64,000 bases of DNA, taken from positions 1 through 64,000 of the forward strand of contig WEDG01002080.1 in the NCBI GenBank assembly GCA_017591395.1, given 5' to 3'. Origin of the DNA: Schistocephalus solidus (taxonomy: Eukaryota; Platyhelminthes; Cestoda; Diphyllobothriidea; Diphyllobothriidae). The notes under the pieces are model-generated. The model ran no database searches and had not been told where the DNA came from. It saw nothing but the letters and a program-made list of their open reading frames with translations. Position numbers and translations under genes: made by a program. Of the stretch, positions 33,519 to 44,273 are shown piece by piece; position 1 is the first letter of the stretch; each line of letters starts with the position of its first letter.

Positions 33519-34895
33519 ATGGGGAAGTCCCCGAAAGGGAAGGGCAAGGGATCCAAAGGCAAAAGCAAATCACCCAACAGTAAGGGTTCCAAGGGTAAAA
33601 ATGTCCCAGAAGAGCCCCCAATCGAAAGAGGCATGCAAACCGACCCCGACAGCTTCTGTTATATGTGCTGCGTGGAGTTCAGTGATGGGGCCGCCATCCA
33701 AGCGCACACACTGCTCATGGACCACAGGCCACCCTACGACATCAGTCACCAGCGCTGTCGAGGATGCAAAGAAACGGTCTTTATGAAGTGGGCTGAAAAA
33801 CACAAGTGTTGTCTCGCCAAGGCGGCCTACCTACGTCACATCAGCTCCAATGTCTCTCTACCCGGTGGTCCACCCTACAGATGCCTTTTCTGTCGTAGCA
33901 GACCTTTCAATTCACGCAGCGAATTAACTGTCCACCTGCTGGCCTATCACCGGCCCCAGAGACAACCGGGGGTCTGTGGTATGTGTTCATTTACGTTTAC
34001 GGAGCCCCTTCCGCCCCCACCTCCGCCTGTCCCACCTCCACCGGCAAATGCCGACGAGGCTACCCTACAACAATATGCCAAAGACGTCAAAAAGGTTGCT
34101 GAGTTACGAATGTGTGAATTTGAGTACGCCGAGGTGGCACCTGGATTGCTTGATTTGCGCAATCACTGTGCGCGGGTGCACGTTCCAGCCTACACATTGC
34201 TTCTAAGACAGAAGCTCCTGATGGATTTCCATCTCAGGGAACCTTTTGCTTGTGTGATCTGTGGTCAGGTCTTCAACAGCAACGTGGAATATCACGCTCA
34301 TATTATCTGCCGTCATGCCACCGATATTGCCGTGAAGGAAGAACTCCGGATATGTTCAATATGCTCTAAAGGCATAAGATCGGAAGACTGCTTCAATCAA
34401 CACGTTAAACGGCGCCATGAAGAGCCCATAGCACACCTGGCCGATCTGTGGATCAGTCGAGAACTGATGATGAACGCAGTTGATGCCGGTCAGGTGTGCA
34501 CCACCTGCTGGGAAGTCCTGCCCAACGCAACCCAACTGCAGGCACACATTCTGGTGGCACACACATCAACCAACCCGTTAGTTTGCGGCTGGTGCAACCT
34601 GGAGTTCACCGCCTATCCGGATCCCCTGGTTGCTTTTCCCATCTTCTTGAATCACGAACGCAATCACGCCAGAGTCCTTCATAGCCAGGCTCTGGAGTCC
34701 AAGAGGACCTTTGATCCGGTTCCTGAGCTTCTGAATGAAGACTTTTCCGCGGAAGCTATCGCGGCCATGTTGGCCGCGCAGGCGGAAGGGGACGCCAGTA
34801 AAAGTTCCAAGTCTCCGAAGAGCAAATCGGGAAAGAGCAAGGGTAAGGGAAAAGACAAGAGTAAAGGGAAGTCCTCACCGAAAAAGAAGAAGTAA
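33519..34895 (+). CDS. Intronless multi-C2H2 zinc-finger protein, 458 residues
   Basis: A single open frame from ATG 33519 to TAA 34893-34895. Residues 1-28 are Lys/Ser/Gly-rich. C2H2-type fingers are at about 47-69 (C47-x2-C50, H63, H69), 122-144, 245-266, 279-300, 327-348 and 356-383. A further Cys/His cluster at 80-98 (RCRGC..EKHKCC) may bind another zinc. Residues 164-175 are proline-rich. The last 35 residues are Ser/Lys-rich, resembling a basic nuclear-localisation tail. The frame does not break and closely matches the damaged paralogue at 18842-19990, so it is considered the working copy. Nuclear nucleic-acid binding is inferred from finger architecture; linkers are not the TGEKP type, so protein or RNA binding is equally possible. 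No named family recognised. Confidence 0.9.
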   Translation: MGKSPKGKGKGSKGKSKSPNSKGSKGKNVPEEPPIERGMQTDPDSFCYMCCVEFSDGAAIQAHTLLMDHRPPYDISHQRCRGCKETVFMKWAEKHKCCLAKAAYLRHISSNVSLPGGPPYRCLFCRSRPFNSRSELTVHLLAYHRPQRQPGVCGMCSFTFTEPLPPPPPPVPPPPANADEATLQQYAKDVKKVAELRMCEFEYAEVAPGLLDLRNHCARVHVPAYTLLLRQKLLMDFHLREPFACVICGQVFNSNVEYHAHIICRHATDIAVKEELRICSICSKGIRSEDCFNQHVKRRHEEPIAHLADLWISRELMMNAVDAGQVCTTCWEVLPNATQLQAHILVAHTSTNPLVCGWCNLEFTAYPDPLVAFPIFLNHERNHARVLHSQALESKRTFDPVPELLNEDFSAEAIAAMLAAQAEGDASKSSKSPKSKSGKSKGKGKDKSKGKSSPKKKK

Positions 34896-35484
34896 TTTGT
34901 CAGCGTCAAGTCGGGATAGTTTGGATTCTTTGCTTTCCCTACCCCCTCTTCACGTGTATAGAGCGAAGTGCGCAAGTGATTGGCTACTTGCTATCCGGAG
35001 AGCAATGGAAACAATGTTAGTTCCCTCTCCAAAAGATGCGTTTTGTTTTAAATGCGCTGGGAGCCTGGGGGAGGGTGTCGGAGGGTGGGTAGGTCACGTA
35101 CGATGTGAGCCTGTAACTAGTTTCGCAGGCCATTAATCAGGTAGACAGTCAATGACAACATGACCGATCAGCGAAGGTAGATTTTGGGCAGTTACCGAGT
35201 CTAAATTCACGTCCTCGGGTTAGCTTGGAGGATGGAGATGAGGGACAGAAGACAAGGATGTGTCGCAGACTAACGTTAGCCATCGATCGAACACCTTACT
35301 GCGCCTGGTGAAACTAGGACCGTAAGAATTAAACTGGAAGTTAAAGCTCGTTCCACGACACCTCTATCAAGGTTGCACAGTTTCTAATTTCATCCAGCAC
35401 AGGCTCCTCCTTCATAAAGGCGATTTCGAATGTTATTGTCAGCAAATTATTTTGAAGTGGCTCGCATCTAGAGCTATGTTTTCT
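34896..35484. other. No further gene seen
   Basis: Sequence downstream of the C2H2 gene; no AATAAA within the first 150 bases and no second coding region recognised. Confidence 0.4.
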
Positions 35485-35845
35485 CCCAATCGGTTACGGG
35501 AATCACTCATTCCGTCCTGTCTTCGGGTTAGCTCTCGAGCTCTACCGGCAGCCGCACAGCGGCTATTAATATAGACAGTATAATATCACCGACCGTAATG
35601 GCCTTTTCTGGCTCATTAGCCGTCATCAGCCAGTCATACTAACCCCAGATGGTGAACCACCAGGGGTTTGTACCCGCGACCTGTTGATTAGAAGGTTAAT
35701 GCTCTAACCATCGAGCCAAGGGCTCGTTGTCCTGCCGGTTTAGATCGGGAATAATGGAATTGGCGGAGGGATGCCTCAGCGATCGGCTATAGTAATCACT
35801 CGTCTCTTAGTGCCTTTGGGCTCACCCTCCAGCCACGCCAACAAG
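35485..35845 (-). repeat. tRNA-derived SINE, one full unit plus start of a second
   Basis: 5' blocks (CAATCGGTTACGGGAATCAC, CAGCCGCACAGCGGCTATTA) are followed by the body (CTGGCTCATTAGCCGTCATC) and a minus-strand head with A box TGGCTCGATGG and B-box-like GGGTACAAACC. TTTAGATCGGGAATAAT and the start of a new unit (GCGATCGGCTATAG) follow. Same unit order as the array at 21935. Confidence 0.65.
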
Positions 35846-36059
35846 AGTTAATGGACGTCCAATCATGGATAGGAGTAATTCGCCCTATCAAGCCATAGCA
35901 AAATGGCTTGTAGAAAAAGTATAACCGCTTCAAATTTGTCCTGTGTTCATGAAGTTTGAAAGACACCTTTTAATTTTTAAAAGTATAACATTATCGAAAA
36001 AGCCCATGAAGACTGACCATTTCTGGCTTATTAGTCTTCCTTCTTTGCGGTACTGACAG
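35846..36059. other. No feature recognised
   Basis: Contains a short inverted repeat, AAGCCATAGCAAAATGGCTT. Otherwise featureless. Confidence 0.35.
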
Positions 36060-36790
36060 CCTTCAGGAAGTGGACCGCGGTAAGAGCATGTTTGCCTATG
36101 ACACTAAGATCTGGCACTCAAATTCCCATAGAATCTTTGCAGAAAGACCTCGATTTCGTCTACAGAGCGATCTGAAGCTATCATCACAATGCCTTTAGGC
36201 TGCGAAAACGTCATGTAGATACTGCACTCCATCAAAATGGCGTTTGCAACTTTCGAGAAAGGCCTGTTTGGTAGGGTCTACATCAACTTCGACCTCACCT
36301 AGAATATGGCATACAGAGTATGGCTTGAGTGATTGCAGCGCCGTGAAACAGTTACTAAAAGATCTAAAATACCACACTTTTCTAGGAAGACTGGACTGTC
36401 TAAATCTGCTTCCTAGATGTATCAGGCAGCAAATAGATGATCTTATTTTGGTTTAAAAGAACCTAGATGGCCTTGAGAACTTTGAGAACATATTTCATTG
36501 GCACCTCTGGCCTCGTCTTCATGAACCCTCAATAAAGCTGCGCGCGAAAATGTCCAGACTGAACCTCCGCTCTAAATTCTTAATGTAGAACAGTGGAATG
36601 ATCTCCCTCAATCACTCATATAGACAATGTACTTACATCGTTTAAAGAAACGCCTGTATAAGTATGCCTCCTTTATTTTCCGTCGTCAATGTCAAGCTGA
36701 ATTTTACACCACGTCAACCCAACATTATCTTTTAAAAACAGCACTACTTAAATGTTGTGAATACTGTTTTAATTGTGATTGTTTGTCACT
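36060..36790 (+). mobile_element. CR1-like LINE fragment, end of RT to C-terminus
   Basis: Frames read FAYDTKIWH (a mutated FADD motif C, about 36090), then PRIWHTEYGLSD, LLPRCIRQQIDDLILVYK-like text (about 36405-36460), MSRLNLRSKFLM and EQWNDLPQSLI (about 36550-36615), and a LKKRLYKYASF end (about 36645-36675). The order is that of CR1-type polymerases after the catalytic site. At least three frame changes and several stops are present. Confidence 0.55.
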
Positions 36791-37204
36791 ACTCCAATGA
36801 CAAGAAAATGTCAAGACTTCCAGCGGCGGGCTCGGATGTGGTGCCATTCGCAGCTAAACAGTTTATCTATGCATGCCGCACGTGAGCTGTTTCTCTCAGC
36901 TTTAACGGGCTTTGACCAGGTCAGCTCAGAGCTCACATACTTGAGAGTTCCATAAAGGCCACATTCAGAAGGGCCAGTGAGCTTGACCCTAAGTCCTGAG
37001 AAGTAATGAGTTGTACCATCAGTTGACAACTTTCCTACTCCCAACCCTCAGCACATCGTGCTGGTTTAACAGTGAATTAGAGTGTCCATTATGAGGAATA
37101 TGCGCTGAGTACCGTGTGGGTGCAGTCCCCAGAATCGACTTCCCTCTTTCAGTTACAAGTGCATTGTCTAATCCGGTCAGTTATTTGATGAGGGGATTGA
37201 GTGT

Positions 37205-37370
37205 AAAAGGCGGACACGGCGTGAATCGGCGCCTAGGTGTATCACCACACACCCCTATGCAGCATTTCTTATGGGTGCACATCCCGGATAATGTGGGCCG
37301 TGCAGCGAATCGATCCCCGGGCTGACCCAGCTCAAATCCCGCGTGGCCTGTTGTAGGGGCACTGCGGGCT
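37205..37370 (-). repeat. GC-rich repeat fragment
   Basis: GGTGTATCACCACACACCCC, GCAGCATTTCTTATGGG, CCCGGATAATGTGGGCCGTG and GCGTGGCC..TAGGGGCAC follow the order of the minus-oriented units at 44780-44930. Confidence 0.55.
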
Positions 37371-37915
37371 AACCAGTCACACGACCCAATACGCAGCAAC
37401 CTGTCCGCGTACAACATACTTTTATTGACTCTCATCGTTCTTTGTCGTCTATAATTAGACGAGATGGAATTAACTTTGCACTTTTATAGCCGACCAAATA
37501 GCCTTAAACCAAGTTCTCACTAAACAAGTCGGTTGCCAGCCCTCCCAGTCGCCATGGCGACAGGGCGTGGAGGCGACTGGTCTAGCGGCTGCCATAAGTG
37601 ACGCGACGCCTTCAGCGGATCAAGCCACGCACACTCGCACGCCCGTCGTCCAGGGTTTCCAAAATTTAATTCTTCGGCTTGTTTGAAGATTTTAGTCAGC
37701 AGAAATATGTGCGAAATTCTTCGGAAGCCAGAACAAACCGGGGCAAAGAGGGGGGGGGGCTTAATCGGGATTGTGAGAGTGCTAGGAAGGAGACTTCGTG
37801 AGGCCATAGGAAGATGCAAATGAGTAAACAACAAGGTGTGCGGGCCTCACAGATAGGAGCGGTTGCAAATGTTGCTTCTCCTGTAGAGAACCTAAATCAG
37901 AAGTTCATCCTGGAG
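37371..37915. other. No gene; GC-rich segment with a hairpin
   Basis: CCAGTCGCC and GGCGACTGG (about 37547-37582) can pair as a 9-bp stem. Nothing else supported. Confidence 0.35.
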
Positions 37916-38059
37916 TCACTGTTGACTGGAAAATGATCGTAGACTCGGGTTTTCTACCACCTCTGTTCTGAGTTTTTGGATCAGACGCCATCTCCTCTGT
38001 AGTTCTGCGGAGGGTTCATCCTCGGACAGGTGATTTGAAGGGCTGAAATTTTCTGGAAG
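37916..38059 (-). CDS. CFAP36-like gene, terminal exon
   Basis: The acceptor TTTTTCTTCTACAG precedes 144 nt in phase 0 ending in TGA (37916-37918). The 47-residue peptide ends in a helical motif AELQRRWRLIQKLRTEVVEN. CFAP36/CCDC104 proteins finish with a similar L.RR.L..KL..EV helix (recalled, not aligned). The phase matches the GTAGAT donor at the end of 38449-38856. If that donor is not used, the preceding exon stops on its own at 38440 and this would belong to another transcript. Confidence 0.5.
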   Translation of the reverse strand, partial: LPENFSPSNHLSEDEPSAELQRRWRLIQKLRTEVVENPSLRSFSSQQ

Positions 38060-38448
38060 CTGTAGAAGAAAAATCATGATCTGAAAGGAGTCTTTAAAAA
38101 CCCAGTCTGAAGTTTTAGCATGTGTATAGTCAAAAAGAGACGCAACGAAACGCAACCGGGAGATATGTCTACACTCGCTGCTAGGCTACTTATCTTTTAC
38201 AATTATTACCTCTCTCCCAAATCACCCTTTCCACCGCCACCACAATCACCACCAGCATGGCGAACTGCACGTGAATTAGTTTATAGTGATAATAGATATG
38301 CATAAAAATTTTCCTTCCCCCAGATGCCGGTGAAAAGAGAGAGAGTCAAGATGGCTGGAGGTTGGCTCGGGCCCAGGGGAAAACAAAACCAAACCAGGGA
38401 CGCTCCATGCAAGATACGGATACGGATAAGAAGAAACTATTAATCTAC

Positions 38449-38856
38449 CTCGGATTGAACGCCCTTTCTCTGCTGCAGCCGTGGCCGATAATTGTTATCT
38501 TCGGGTTTAGCAGCAGCCAATGTCTCACGAATTGAACGCATTCTCATGTGGATCAATTGATCGCGCTGAAGTTGGAGAAATGTTTGACGGTTGGAAATTG
38601 CATCATCTGGTAGCATCCGTGGAGGTGGCATTTCATTTCGGTCCGCTTTTGGACAGGTTGGGGGGTCCTCGCTCGTTTCGGACATAGCAGCAGCAGCAGC
38701 AGCAGCTGAGGTAGAGGATATTTGTGATGTTCGGTGGAATTCCAAGGGTAATCTAAGCGGAGGCAGGTCGTCCACCACCTCCGTTTCCTCCGTTTGCGAA
38801 TTCGCGAAGGCAGTCTTAGGTACTTCATCCCCCGCACCGCCGACTAACTCTGGTGG
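38449..38856 (-). CDS. CFAP36-like gene, large exon
   Basis: The acceptor (CCCAACTCTGTGCAG) and donor (GAG|GTAGAT) enclose 408 nt in phase 0. The first part is Glu/Pro/Ser-rich and disordered with an Ala run (38692-38710, CAG/GCA repeat). The last 45 residues contain NRQTFLQLQRDQLIHMRMRS, which resembles the R..YL..QRDKL..MR helix near the C-terminus of CFAP36/CCDC104, a ciliary protein with an N-terminal BART-like domain. Read-through of the donor gives VD then TAA at 38440. Assignment is from recall of the family pattern. Confidence 0.5.
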
Positions 38857-40068
38857 CTGCACAGAGTTGGGAACAGAAGCGGAAATGGGAAATTGTTGAC
38901 TGAAATTTAGGCTTTTTTACACCCAAAAAGCCTTAAAGAGGCTTCGGTATGTCGGCTACTGGAAATAAGAAGCCTGCATGTAGTTCCTTGTTCGCCGCTT
39001 CGGTATAGGCCCTTCTTACCCTCTTTCCGAAGTGGTGGCTGAACGAGAGCCGTCATCTAAGGAGAGAACTCCTCCTGTTTTATCCTTATGCAAAACCGCG
39101 AGCGATATCCCACCTTAGACTTCTCAGTGATGTGGAAGATCAGACGCGAATCTATTAATGCGTTGGAAGAACGTTACCTCCCCCAAAAGAACGAAGTACC
39201 GAAGGCTGAACTCAGGGAGCTGCTGTTTACAGTACCATTTCGAGGAAGGATCCGACAACGTCGCTTAAACGTTATTATCACGCATACGTACCCAGCCACC
39301 AAGAAAAGCCTATTTTTTCAAGCAATCCGTTTTTTAACCTTGAAGGTAAGGATAGGCTGCCTTTTCAGACTTCTTCAATATGTATCTACGCCTTCGCTAG
39401 CGCCTATGCTGCAGGTTATATTGGTTTAACGACTAGGCGACTATCCAAGTGGATGCGGGAAAATCATCATGTCTGGATGAATCAAGGCATGGAATAGTCT
39501 CTCTCTAGTGCAATTGCGGCCCACTTGATAGACAACGGCCACCGAGAAGACGTTAACCAGTAATTCCGGGTAATCTATAAGGTGCCAACGAAACACTCCG
39601 AGTTCTTGCACCAGGGGAAACTTTTGATGCCACAGACAGGGGCCATACATTTAGCAAACTCATCTTTGTACTCACAGGCCATCAGGCGCCCCTGGTCAAA
39701 GATTTTCGTCCTCGTACTCGCACTATAGCGACGAAACGTAGACAAAGCTCACCGTCAAGCTCCTTTCGCTTTCCAAGCCCCTGGGAGAACTAGACTATAA
39801 TTACCCACGACATGATTGAACGCCCTTAACCCTCTCCCCATAGCTACTGTTCATTGGCTGTGTTTTAAATTTCACTGCCCTACAGTAACTTATAGTTTCC
39901 CTGTCTTTAATTAGCTATAACATTTGAGAAGCCGATTGAATTTGCCGTCAACACACTGCAGAAGTACTCAATCACAAAGTGCGCCCGACAACGATAAAGA
40001 TGAATGGAATCAAAAATTGTGGACGATCGAGCCACAATTAGGATGGCGGAAATTAAATGGCATCTTAC

Positions 40069-40200
40069 TTTCGGAGATGGCGAGTTTATAACTGAGGCAT
40101 CGTTGAACTGTCCCGAGTTCCCGGTTGTAGAACTTTCGTATACACCAGCTAGTTCGTCATCCTTCGCCTCCACTAGCGTCGATGCCAAACGTGGCAATGC
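40069..40200 (-). CDS. CFAP36-like gene, internal exon (44 codons)
   Basis: A TTTGTGTTAAAG acceptor and a CCGAAA|GTAAGA donor enclose 132 nt in phase 0 at both ends. The peptide (ALPRLASTLVEAKDDELAGV and a Ser/Asn-rich end) is acidic. The phase joins to exon 40296-40407 upstream and 38449-38856 downstream. The intron to the latter is about 1.2 kb. Confidence 0.5.
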
Positions 40201-40295
40201 CTTTAACACAAACACAAACACTACTTACGTCTTGTAAGCAATACATATATTACAACTCAAATTGACGTTGACTTGGTGCAGCTACAACTTCCTAC

Positions 40296-40407
40296 CTCGT
40301 CAAGGATTCGCGCCTGCTCGAGTTTATCGTTCAAAAATTGTTCCGCCTCATTAAAATCACAAGGCACACTGCCAGCTGTTTCGAAAAGGAAATCATCACA
40401 TTGATTT
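40296..40407 (-). CDS. CFAP36-like gene, internal exon (37 codons)
   Basis: Strong acceptor TTTTTAATCTCTGCAG and donor GACGAG|GTAGGAAG bound 112 nt: one base completing a codon, then 37 codons, phase 0 at the end. The peptide NQCDDFLFETAGSVPCDFNE then AEQFLNDKLEQARILDE looks helical and acidic. The 95-nt intron to 40069-40200 is typical in size. Upstream exons are not adjacent: a CR1-like LINE begins about 350 bp away. Confidence 0.5.
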
Positions 40408-40769
40408 CTGCAGAGATTAAAAAGAGAACGGAGTAGGTATTAGTTCGAAATACGCGTGCCTGCCGCGAGTTAGACATAGAGATATTGCGTAGTACAATGT
40501 TGGGGCCGAAAATAACGTGAGGAAAGTCCGATTTAGTTGATTTTATGGCCCTCTAAGAATCCTTTATACAAAGAAGCAACCTATCTCACAACATTATACC
40601 AATATGAGAAAAGCATACATCCCATACAAAAGCGGAAATACTGGTTTCCTTTCCCACAACATTATTTAAACTGCATTCACGCAGGCTGAGAAACTTTAAG
40701 ATACAATTTGCTATAATGAGAACTGCTCACTTTGACAGGGATTCAAAACACTGTTTAAAAAACCCACTA

Positions 40770-41458
40770 ACTGTTTTCGGTTTGCTACAGTTAGACTGGT
40801 TAGCACTTTCCGAGCAAACCGCAAACTAACATTCCTGTATACCAATGCACAGAGTATATTATCGAAGCTCGACGAGCTTAAGATTCATGTCTGCGATCTA
40901 TCTCCAGATATAATTTCCGTAACAGAAACTTGGTTGTCCCAACACGTGGACGACCGAGAGGTAACTATGGCTGGCTACCAACTTTTTAGAAAAGACAGGA
41001 AAGAGCGTCAAGGAGGCGGCGTACTCACATACGTGAAGAGCAAACTTACAGTTTTAGACAAAACTTATAAACTCGCGTCTACTTTCGAGGCGATATGGCT
41101 ATCCGTAAAAGTGCCAGGTACATCAAGTCTAGATGTCCTGACAGTCTACCGCCCACCGAGAAGAGACCCCGTAGCCGATGCTTACCTGCTAGAGGAGCTT
41201 GAAAAGATTGCTACACGGTTGGATATCCTGATCATGGGTGACTTCAATGTGCCTCACATCGACTGGAGCTCAACCTGCGCACATATTTCTGACCTAGCCT
41301 TTGACGGTTGTCTTCTGAGCACGACGCTAAAGCTACTTCTCACACAGCACGTCACTTTTCCAACAAGGGTGTGCGAAGGACAAAAGGCCAATTGCCTCGA
41401 CCTAGTTCTCAGAAGTCGCAGGATAGCATCGACGAAGTGTCATGTCTACCACCGCTAG
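40770..41458 (+). pseudogene. LINE apurinic-type endonuclease domain (5' frame)
   Basis: The frame reads FLYTNAQSILSKLDELK (about 40830), VTETWLSQHVDD with the catalytic Glu (about 40918), LTVYRPPRRD (about 41140) and LIMGDFNVPHIDW (about 41230), the GDFN motif. It ends at 41456-41458. The SDHVV motif that completes the active site is in the next frame (41465-41475). Such endonucleases nick target DNA to prime reverse transcription. No ATG is seen upstream in frame. Confidence 0.75.
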
Positions 41459-42132
41459 GTAAAAGTGACCACGTGGTGCTGCGATGGGAGTACTCACTAT
41501 TTTCTGTACCAGCAAGACCCTCAACAATCAGAAGGAATATATGGCAAGGTGATTTCGGTGGAATGAGGGCCGAACTCATGTGCACTCAGTGGGAACCTTT
41601 ATTCTTTGTAAACATAACCGAGGACTGGGAAACGTTCCGGGCCATACTGCACAGGCTCATGGAAAATCACTGTCCAATTTTGAGAAAAAGGTTGACGAAC
41701 AGACCGCGAGGGCTTACGCATGCCTTAAAACTCGAAGTTAACAAAAATCGGAGATTGTGGAAAAAAATCGCTTACGGACGGAACTCCTGCATCTCTAAAT
41801 GTGTACAAAATGCAAGGAAATCGGGTCAAGAGCCTTATTTTTAGAACAAGACCGGCTTTCGAAGTGGACCTGCTGAACCGGGCCACCGTGAACCCGAAAC
41901 TGTTTTACGGTTACCTCAGGCAGAATACACGGAACAAGGATCCGATACCCCTACTGAGGACCACCGAGGGCATAGACCTTAATGAAGACAGTGCGAAGGC
42001 TGATCATCTTTCGGAATTTTTCCAGTCGGTTTTCACAAAGGAAACGAGTTACGATTACCCTACCAATGGCTTCGAAGTGGATACAATAGTCGAGACTTTT
42101 CATTTCACCGAGATTACTGTCCTCAAGGAACT

Positions 42133-43410
42133 TTGGGGTTAAAGGAATCCAAGTTTCCGGGTCCCGATGAAGTACCTGCCAAGCTGTTGAAAGATGTAGC
42201 GAGAGAGTTGGCAAAACCACTCTCTACGCTTTTCCAAACATCCTTCCAGACCGGAAGTCTACCAGCCGACTGGAAATCCGCATGGATTACGCTGCTTTAT
42301 AAGGGCGGAAGCCGGGTCTCTGCAAACAATTATCGACCGGTCAGCCTAACTTCAATTTGCTGCAAAATAATGGAAAAAATAATTCAGCAACAACTAATGC
42401 AGTTCCTAGAACATAACAATCTGCTATCCGAGGTCCAGCACGGTTTCCGTAGAGGTAGATCCTGCGTCACAAATTTGCTCTACTGTTTAGAACGTTGGAC
42501 TGAAGCGGTCGATAGAGGAAAAACGGTGCACGCAGTCTATATCGACTTCAAAAAGGCTTTTGATAGCGTTCCGCACCACCGCCTTTTTTATAAACTCAAC
42601 CGCATAGGCGTAAGAGGAAGACTTCTGACATGGATAGAAAACTTCTTAACTGGCCGCTCACAAACTGTCCATATCAGCGACAAACAGTTGACCAAGGTTG
42701 AGGTTGAGAGTAGTGTTCCCCATGGCTCTGTTCTCGGTCCTATTTTGTTCATTGTCTACATCAATGATTGTGCCAACGAACTGGACTGCGATATTGCCAT
42801 GTTTGCCGATGATCTCAAACTTTGGCGCGTCAATCAAACTGCGGCTGAAGAAGAGAACTTGCAGGCAAACTTACATCGACTCCAGAAATGGTCAAATGAC
42901 TGGCTCTTGCCGTTTAATGATAGCAAGTGCAACATCATACGAGTCGGGAAAAGCAATCCTTCGAACCGTACGGTCTACAGTCTGAATGGCATTCCATTGA
43001 AAGAAGCGGATGCCCAAAAGGACCTGGGAGTCTGGATCACGCCCTCGCTTAAACCCTCCCTACATTGCGCAAAGGTAGCGAGGTCAGCCATGTCGATTCT
43101 ATACCTCGTTAAACGAGCTTTCGCTGTCTTCACTACCGACTGCTTCTCTAAAGTCTTCGGAACATTCGTGTGGCCAAAGTTGGAGTCCGCTATCCAAACT
43201 TGGAGACCCTGGGCGGCGAAAGACATCAACATCCTCGAAAAGGTCCAAAGGCGAGCAACAAAACTTGTCCTTGGACATAGCTCACAGCCTTATGAAACAC
43301 GGCTGTCGAATCTTAATCTCTTTCCCTTGTGCTTTGGACAGCTTCGGGGGGGACCTGATACTAACATTCCGCATACTACGCGTCCAGGACTGTTGTCTCG
43401 TCCCAGGTGA
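42133..43410 (+). CDS. LINE reverse transcriptase, intact RT core
   Basis: A 425-codon open frame covers the full palm and thumb. It has NNYRPVSLTSICCKI (residues 65-79), GFRRGRSC (104-111), motif A VYIDFKKAFD (135-144, Asp138), VPHGSVLGP (195-203), motif C FADDLKLW (224-231, Asp226/227), then KDLGVWITPSL and LEKVQRRATKLV. After a frame change near 43350 the C-terminus continues in another frame to 43570. The enzyme makes cDNA from the element's RNA at the nicked target. Family: CR1/jockey superfamily. Confidence 0.85.
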   Translation: MGLKESKFPGPDEVPAKLLKDVARELAKPLSTLFQTSFQTGSLPADWKSAWITLLYKGGSRVSANNYRPVSLTSICCKIMEKIIQQQLMQFLEHNNLLSEVQHGFRRGRSCVTNLLYCLERWTEAVDRGKTVHAVYIDFKKAFDSVPHHRLFYKLNRIGVRGRLLTWIENFLTGRSQTVHISDKQLTKVEVESSVPHGSVLGPILFIVYINDCANELDCDIAMFADDLKLWRVNQTAAEEENLQANLHRLQKWSNDWLLPFNDSKCNIIRVGKSNPSNRTVYSLNGIPLKEADAQKDLGVWITPSLKPSLHCAKVARSAMSILYLVKRAFAVFTTDCFSKVFGTFVWPKLESAIQTWRPWAAKDINILEKVQRRATKLVLGHSSQPYETRLSNLNLFPLCFGQLRGGPDTNIPHTTRPGLLSRPR

Positions 43411-44273
43411 TTTCTTCGAGCTAGCCTCTCAAATTACGTATGACTGGAGCAAGGCTAGACACTCGGAAGTACTTCTCCAAAAGAGTAGTCGAAGCTTGGA
43501 ATATTCTTCCTCTAGATGTTGTTATGTCGGACTCCTTGGAGGTTTTTATGCGAAAGTTAGATCGATATAATGGTGCGAGCTACAACACGAACTGAAAGCT
43601 GCAAGAGTGACGTCAGCAAATAAGGTATTTATTATTCTACTAGCTATATGTAAGTATCATTTCTTTATGTTTGTTATTTTCGTTTGAGGTCTTGCACTCT
43701 CCCATAATTCCCTTGCTGGGGTCCTCGAGGTCTTCGCTGCTTAACTTATTTGCACACCTTGGTGACACCGTGAGTGTTCGCATCAGCTGGACCTGGCGGC
43801 CGTCGTCCATGAGGTGTATGAACGTTCTCCCTTGGTTCGTACCGCAATGGACCGAGGATGACCTGGGCATATATTTCCGCCTTTGAAATCCCACAACGGA
43901 CTCTGCAATCAGCAAGGGAGCATCTGGCTGATTCATGTAACCTCCGCAATGCCCGCCGTTGGACCCTCCCAAGGGCGACTGTTTTTTCTCCTAAATATCA
44001 CCGGGAGTTTTTTTACTGTCTGCTCTTTTTCAACTATGTTGGCCTCGCCAACATATCGAGATACTATTTTTTGATACCACAACTCGCATTTACAAATAGG
44101 GAATTCAAAGGTGACTCACCTACATCTCCCTCAAATATACTGATACTGATACTGGTTGTTGTTGGTAGTCACCCGTAGACGGAGAGCTGGTTGGTTAGCG
44201 AAAGCCAGCTGACCCTTTCAAGTGTATTCTTGTGTGCATATAAACACAATAATTTGTCTGAATTCATCACATG

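Larger units (their letters stand above)
40760..44157 (+). mobile_element. CR1/jockey-like LINE, nearly complete, frame-shifted
   Basis: Endonuclease and reverse transcriptase regions are followed by about 580 bp of 3' flank. It ends in AAATAGGGAATTCAAAGG, CTCCCTCAAATATACTGATA and further ACTGAT repeats, a tail type also seen at 8230, 25525 and 48654. The translation is split into about five frames (40770-41458, 41308-41844, 41801-42142, 42133-43410, 43265-43570), so it cannot move autonomously, although its RT frame is intact. It appears to lie inside an intron of the minus-strand CFAP36-like gene. Confidence 0.85.

Noticed and set aside
34679..35136. Two further frames overlapping the end of the intact C2H2 gene
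   Set aside because: They are shadows of the Lys-rich tail in other phases.
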